From Lentzea atacamensis (lineage in GTDB: Bacteria > Actinomycetota > Actinomycetes > Mycobacteriales > Pseudonocardiaceae): a stretch of DNA of 64,000 nt. A model generated the notes under the pieces. The model was given only the letters and a program-made list of their open reading frames with translations. It made no database searches and was not told the origin of the DNA. The translations under genes were made by a program, and so were the position numbers. Shown here one piece after another: positions 63,814 through 64,000 of this stretch. Where the stretch lies: positions 248,001 through 312,000 of the forward strand of contig NZ_QLTT01000006.1 in NCBI RefSeq assembly GCF_003269295.1, written 5' to 3'. Within the stretch, counting starts at the first letter, position 1. Every line of letters starts with the position of its first letter.

Positions 63814-64000
63814 GTGCTGAGCCACGGAATCCGGACGGCGGCCAAGCGCCATCAGGTCGGCTATTCGTTCCTGTTCATGCGAGCCAACGGCCCCCAGCTG
63901 CGCGAGATCACCTCGCTCGTCGACGCGGGCGTCATCGAGCCGGTCGTGGACCGGGTGTTCCCCTTCGCCTCGACCACGAAGTCATGGCGTACATCGAGAA
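63814..64000 (+). pseudogene. 3' remnant of a zinc-binding (MDR) alcohol dehydrogenase
   Basis: YSFLFMRANGPQLREITSLVDAGVIEPVVDRVFPFASTT is the C-terminal part of NADP-dependent zinc-binding dehydrogenases. There is no upstream catalytic part in the preceding 190 bases. Near 63979 the frame must shift to continue as EVMAYIE, so the fragment is truncated and frameshifted. It runs into the right edge. Confidence 0.7.

Overview
The window is high-GC actinomycete chromosome, most likely from the order Pseudonocardiales (Lentzea/Saccharothrix/Amycolatopsis-like). The evidence is GTG/TTG starts, GTGA stop-start overlaps, a mycothiol S-conjugate amidase gene (mca), and gene order 19892-32464 that I recall from mycobacteria: small membrane protein, mca, DUF4307, greA, metB, Pra/RDD, cbs, SGNH hydrolase, thiolase, Bax inhibitor-1. 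The genus is inference.

Layout. 1-9425 is mixed core: a chaplin-like secreted protein (partial), a DUF885-type metalloprotein, PIN-PhoH, a DrrAB-type ABC exporter, the GMP reductase-like GuaB1, a GNAT enzyme and an ATP-dependent DNA ligase. 9516-14564 holds a tiny secreted peptide made of REHILGTD repeats, a divergent MocR regulator/EamA exporter pair, a hypothetical gene preceded by a palindrome, and a large thioredoxin-domain protein. 14620-19785 is a four-gene RNA-repair operon (Hen1, Pnkp, two RlaP-type nucleotidyltransferases). 19892-32464 is the mycobacteria-like core block (mycothiol detoxification, GreA, reverse transsulfuration), with an inserted Lrp regulator and hppD. 32783-36066 encodes a thioester/SpaA-like surface protein, a class F sortase and a secreted deacetylase-like protein.

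36075-41400 is a PQQ locus: an intact soluble sugar dehydrogenase, a decayed tandem copy of it, and divergent pqqA-C-D-E-B with a strong hairpin between pqqA and pqqC. 41544-59915 is an exopolysaccharide locus: a translationally coupled run (transporter-like protein, deacetylase, O-antigen ligase-like protein, glycosyltransferases, chain-length-like protein, GT87, flippase), a GHL15-like lipoprotein, the initiating sugar transferase, then GT2, an FAD mutase-like protein and UDP-GlcNAc 2-epimerase, followed by a lysyl-oxidase-like protein, an IMPase-like phosphatase and an SDR. A repeated GTCACCC-N2-TCGA motif lies in front of several transcription units of this locus.

60000-64000 looks acquired and decaying. 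It is less GC-rich, and carries an HD phosphohydrolase followed by an alpha/alpha-toroid-TIR protein (probable anti-phage effector), a wrecked McrB-like/DUF3883 gene and a truncated zinc-dehydrogenase. No tRNA, rRNA, CRISPR array or insertion sequence was seen.
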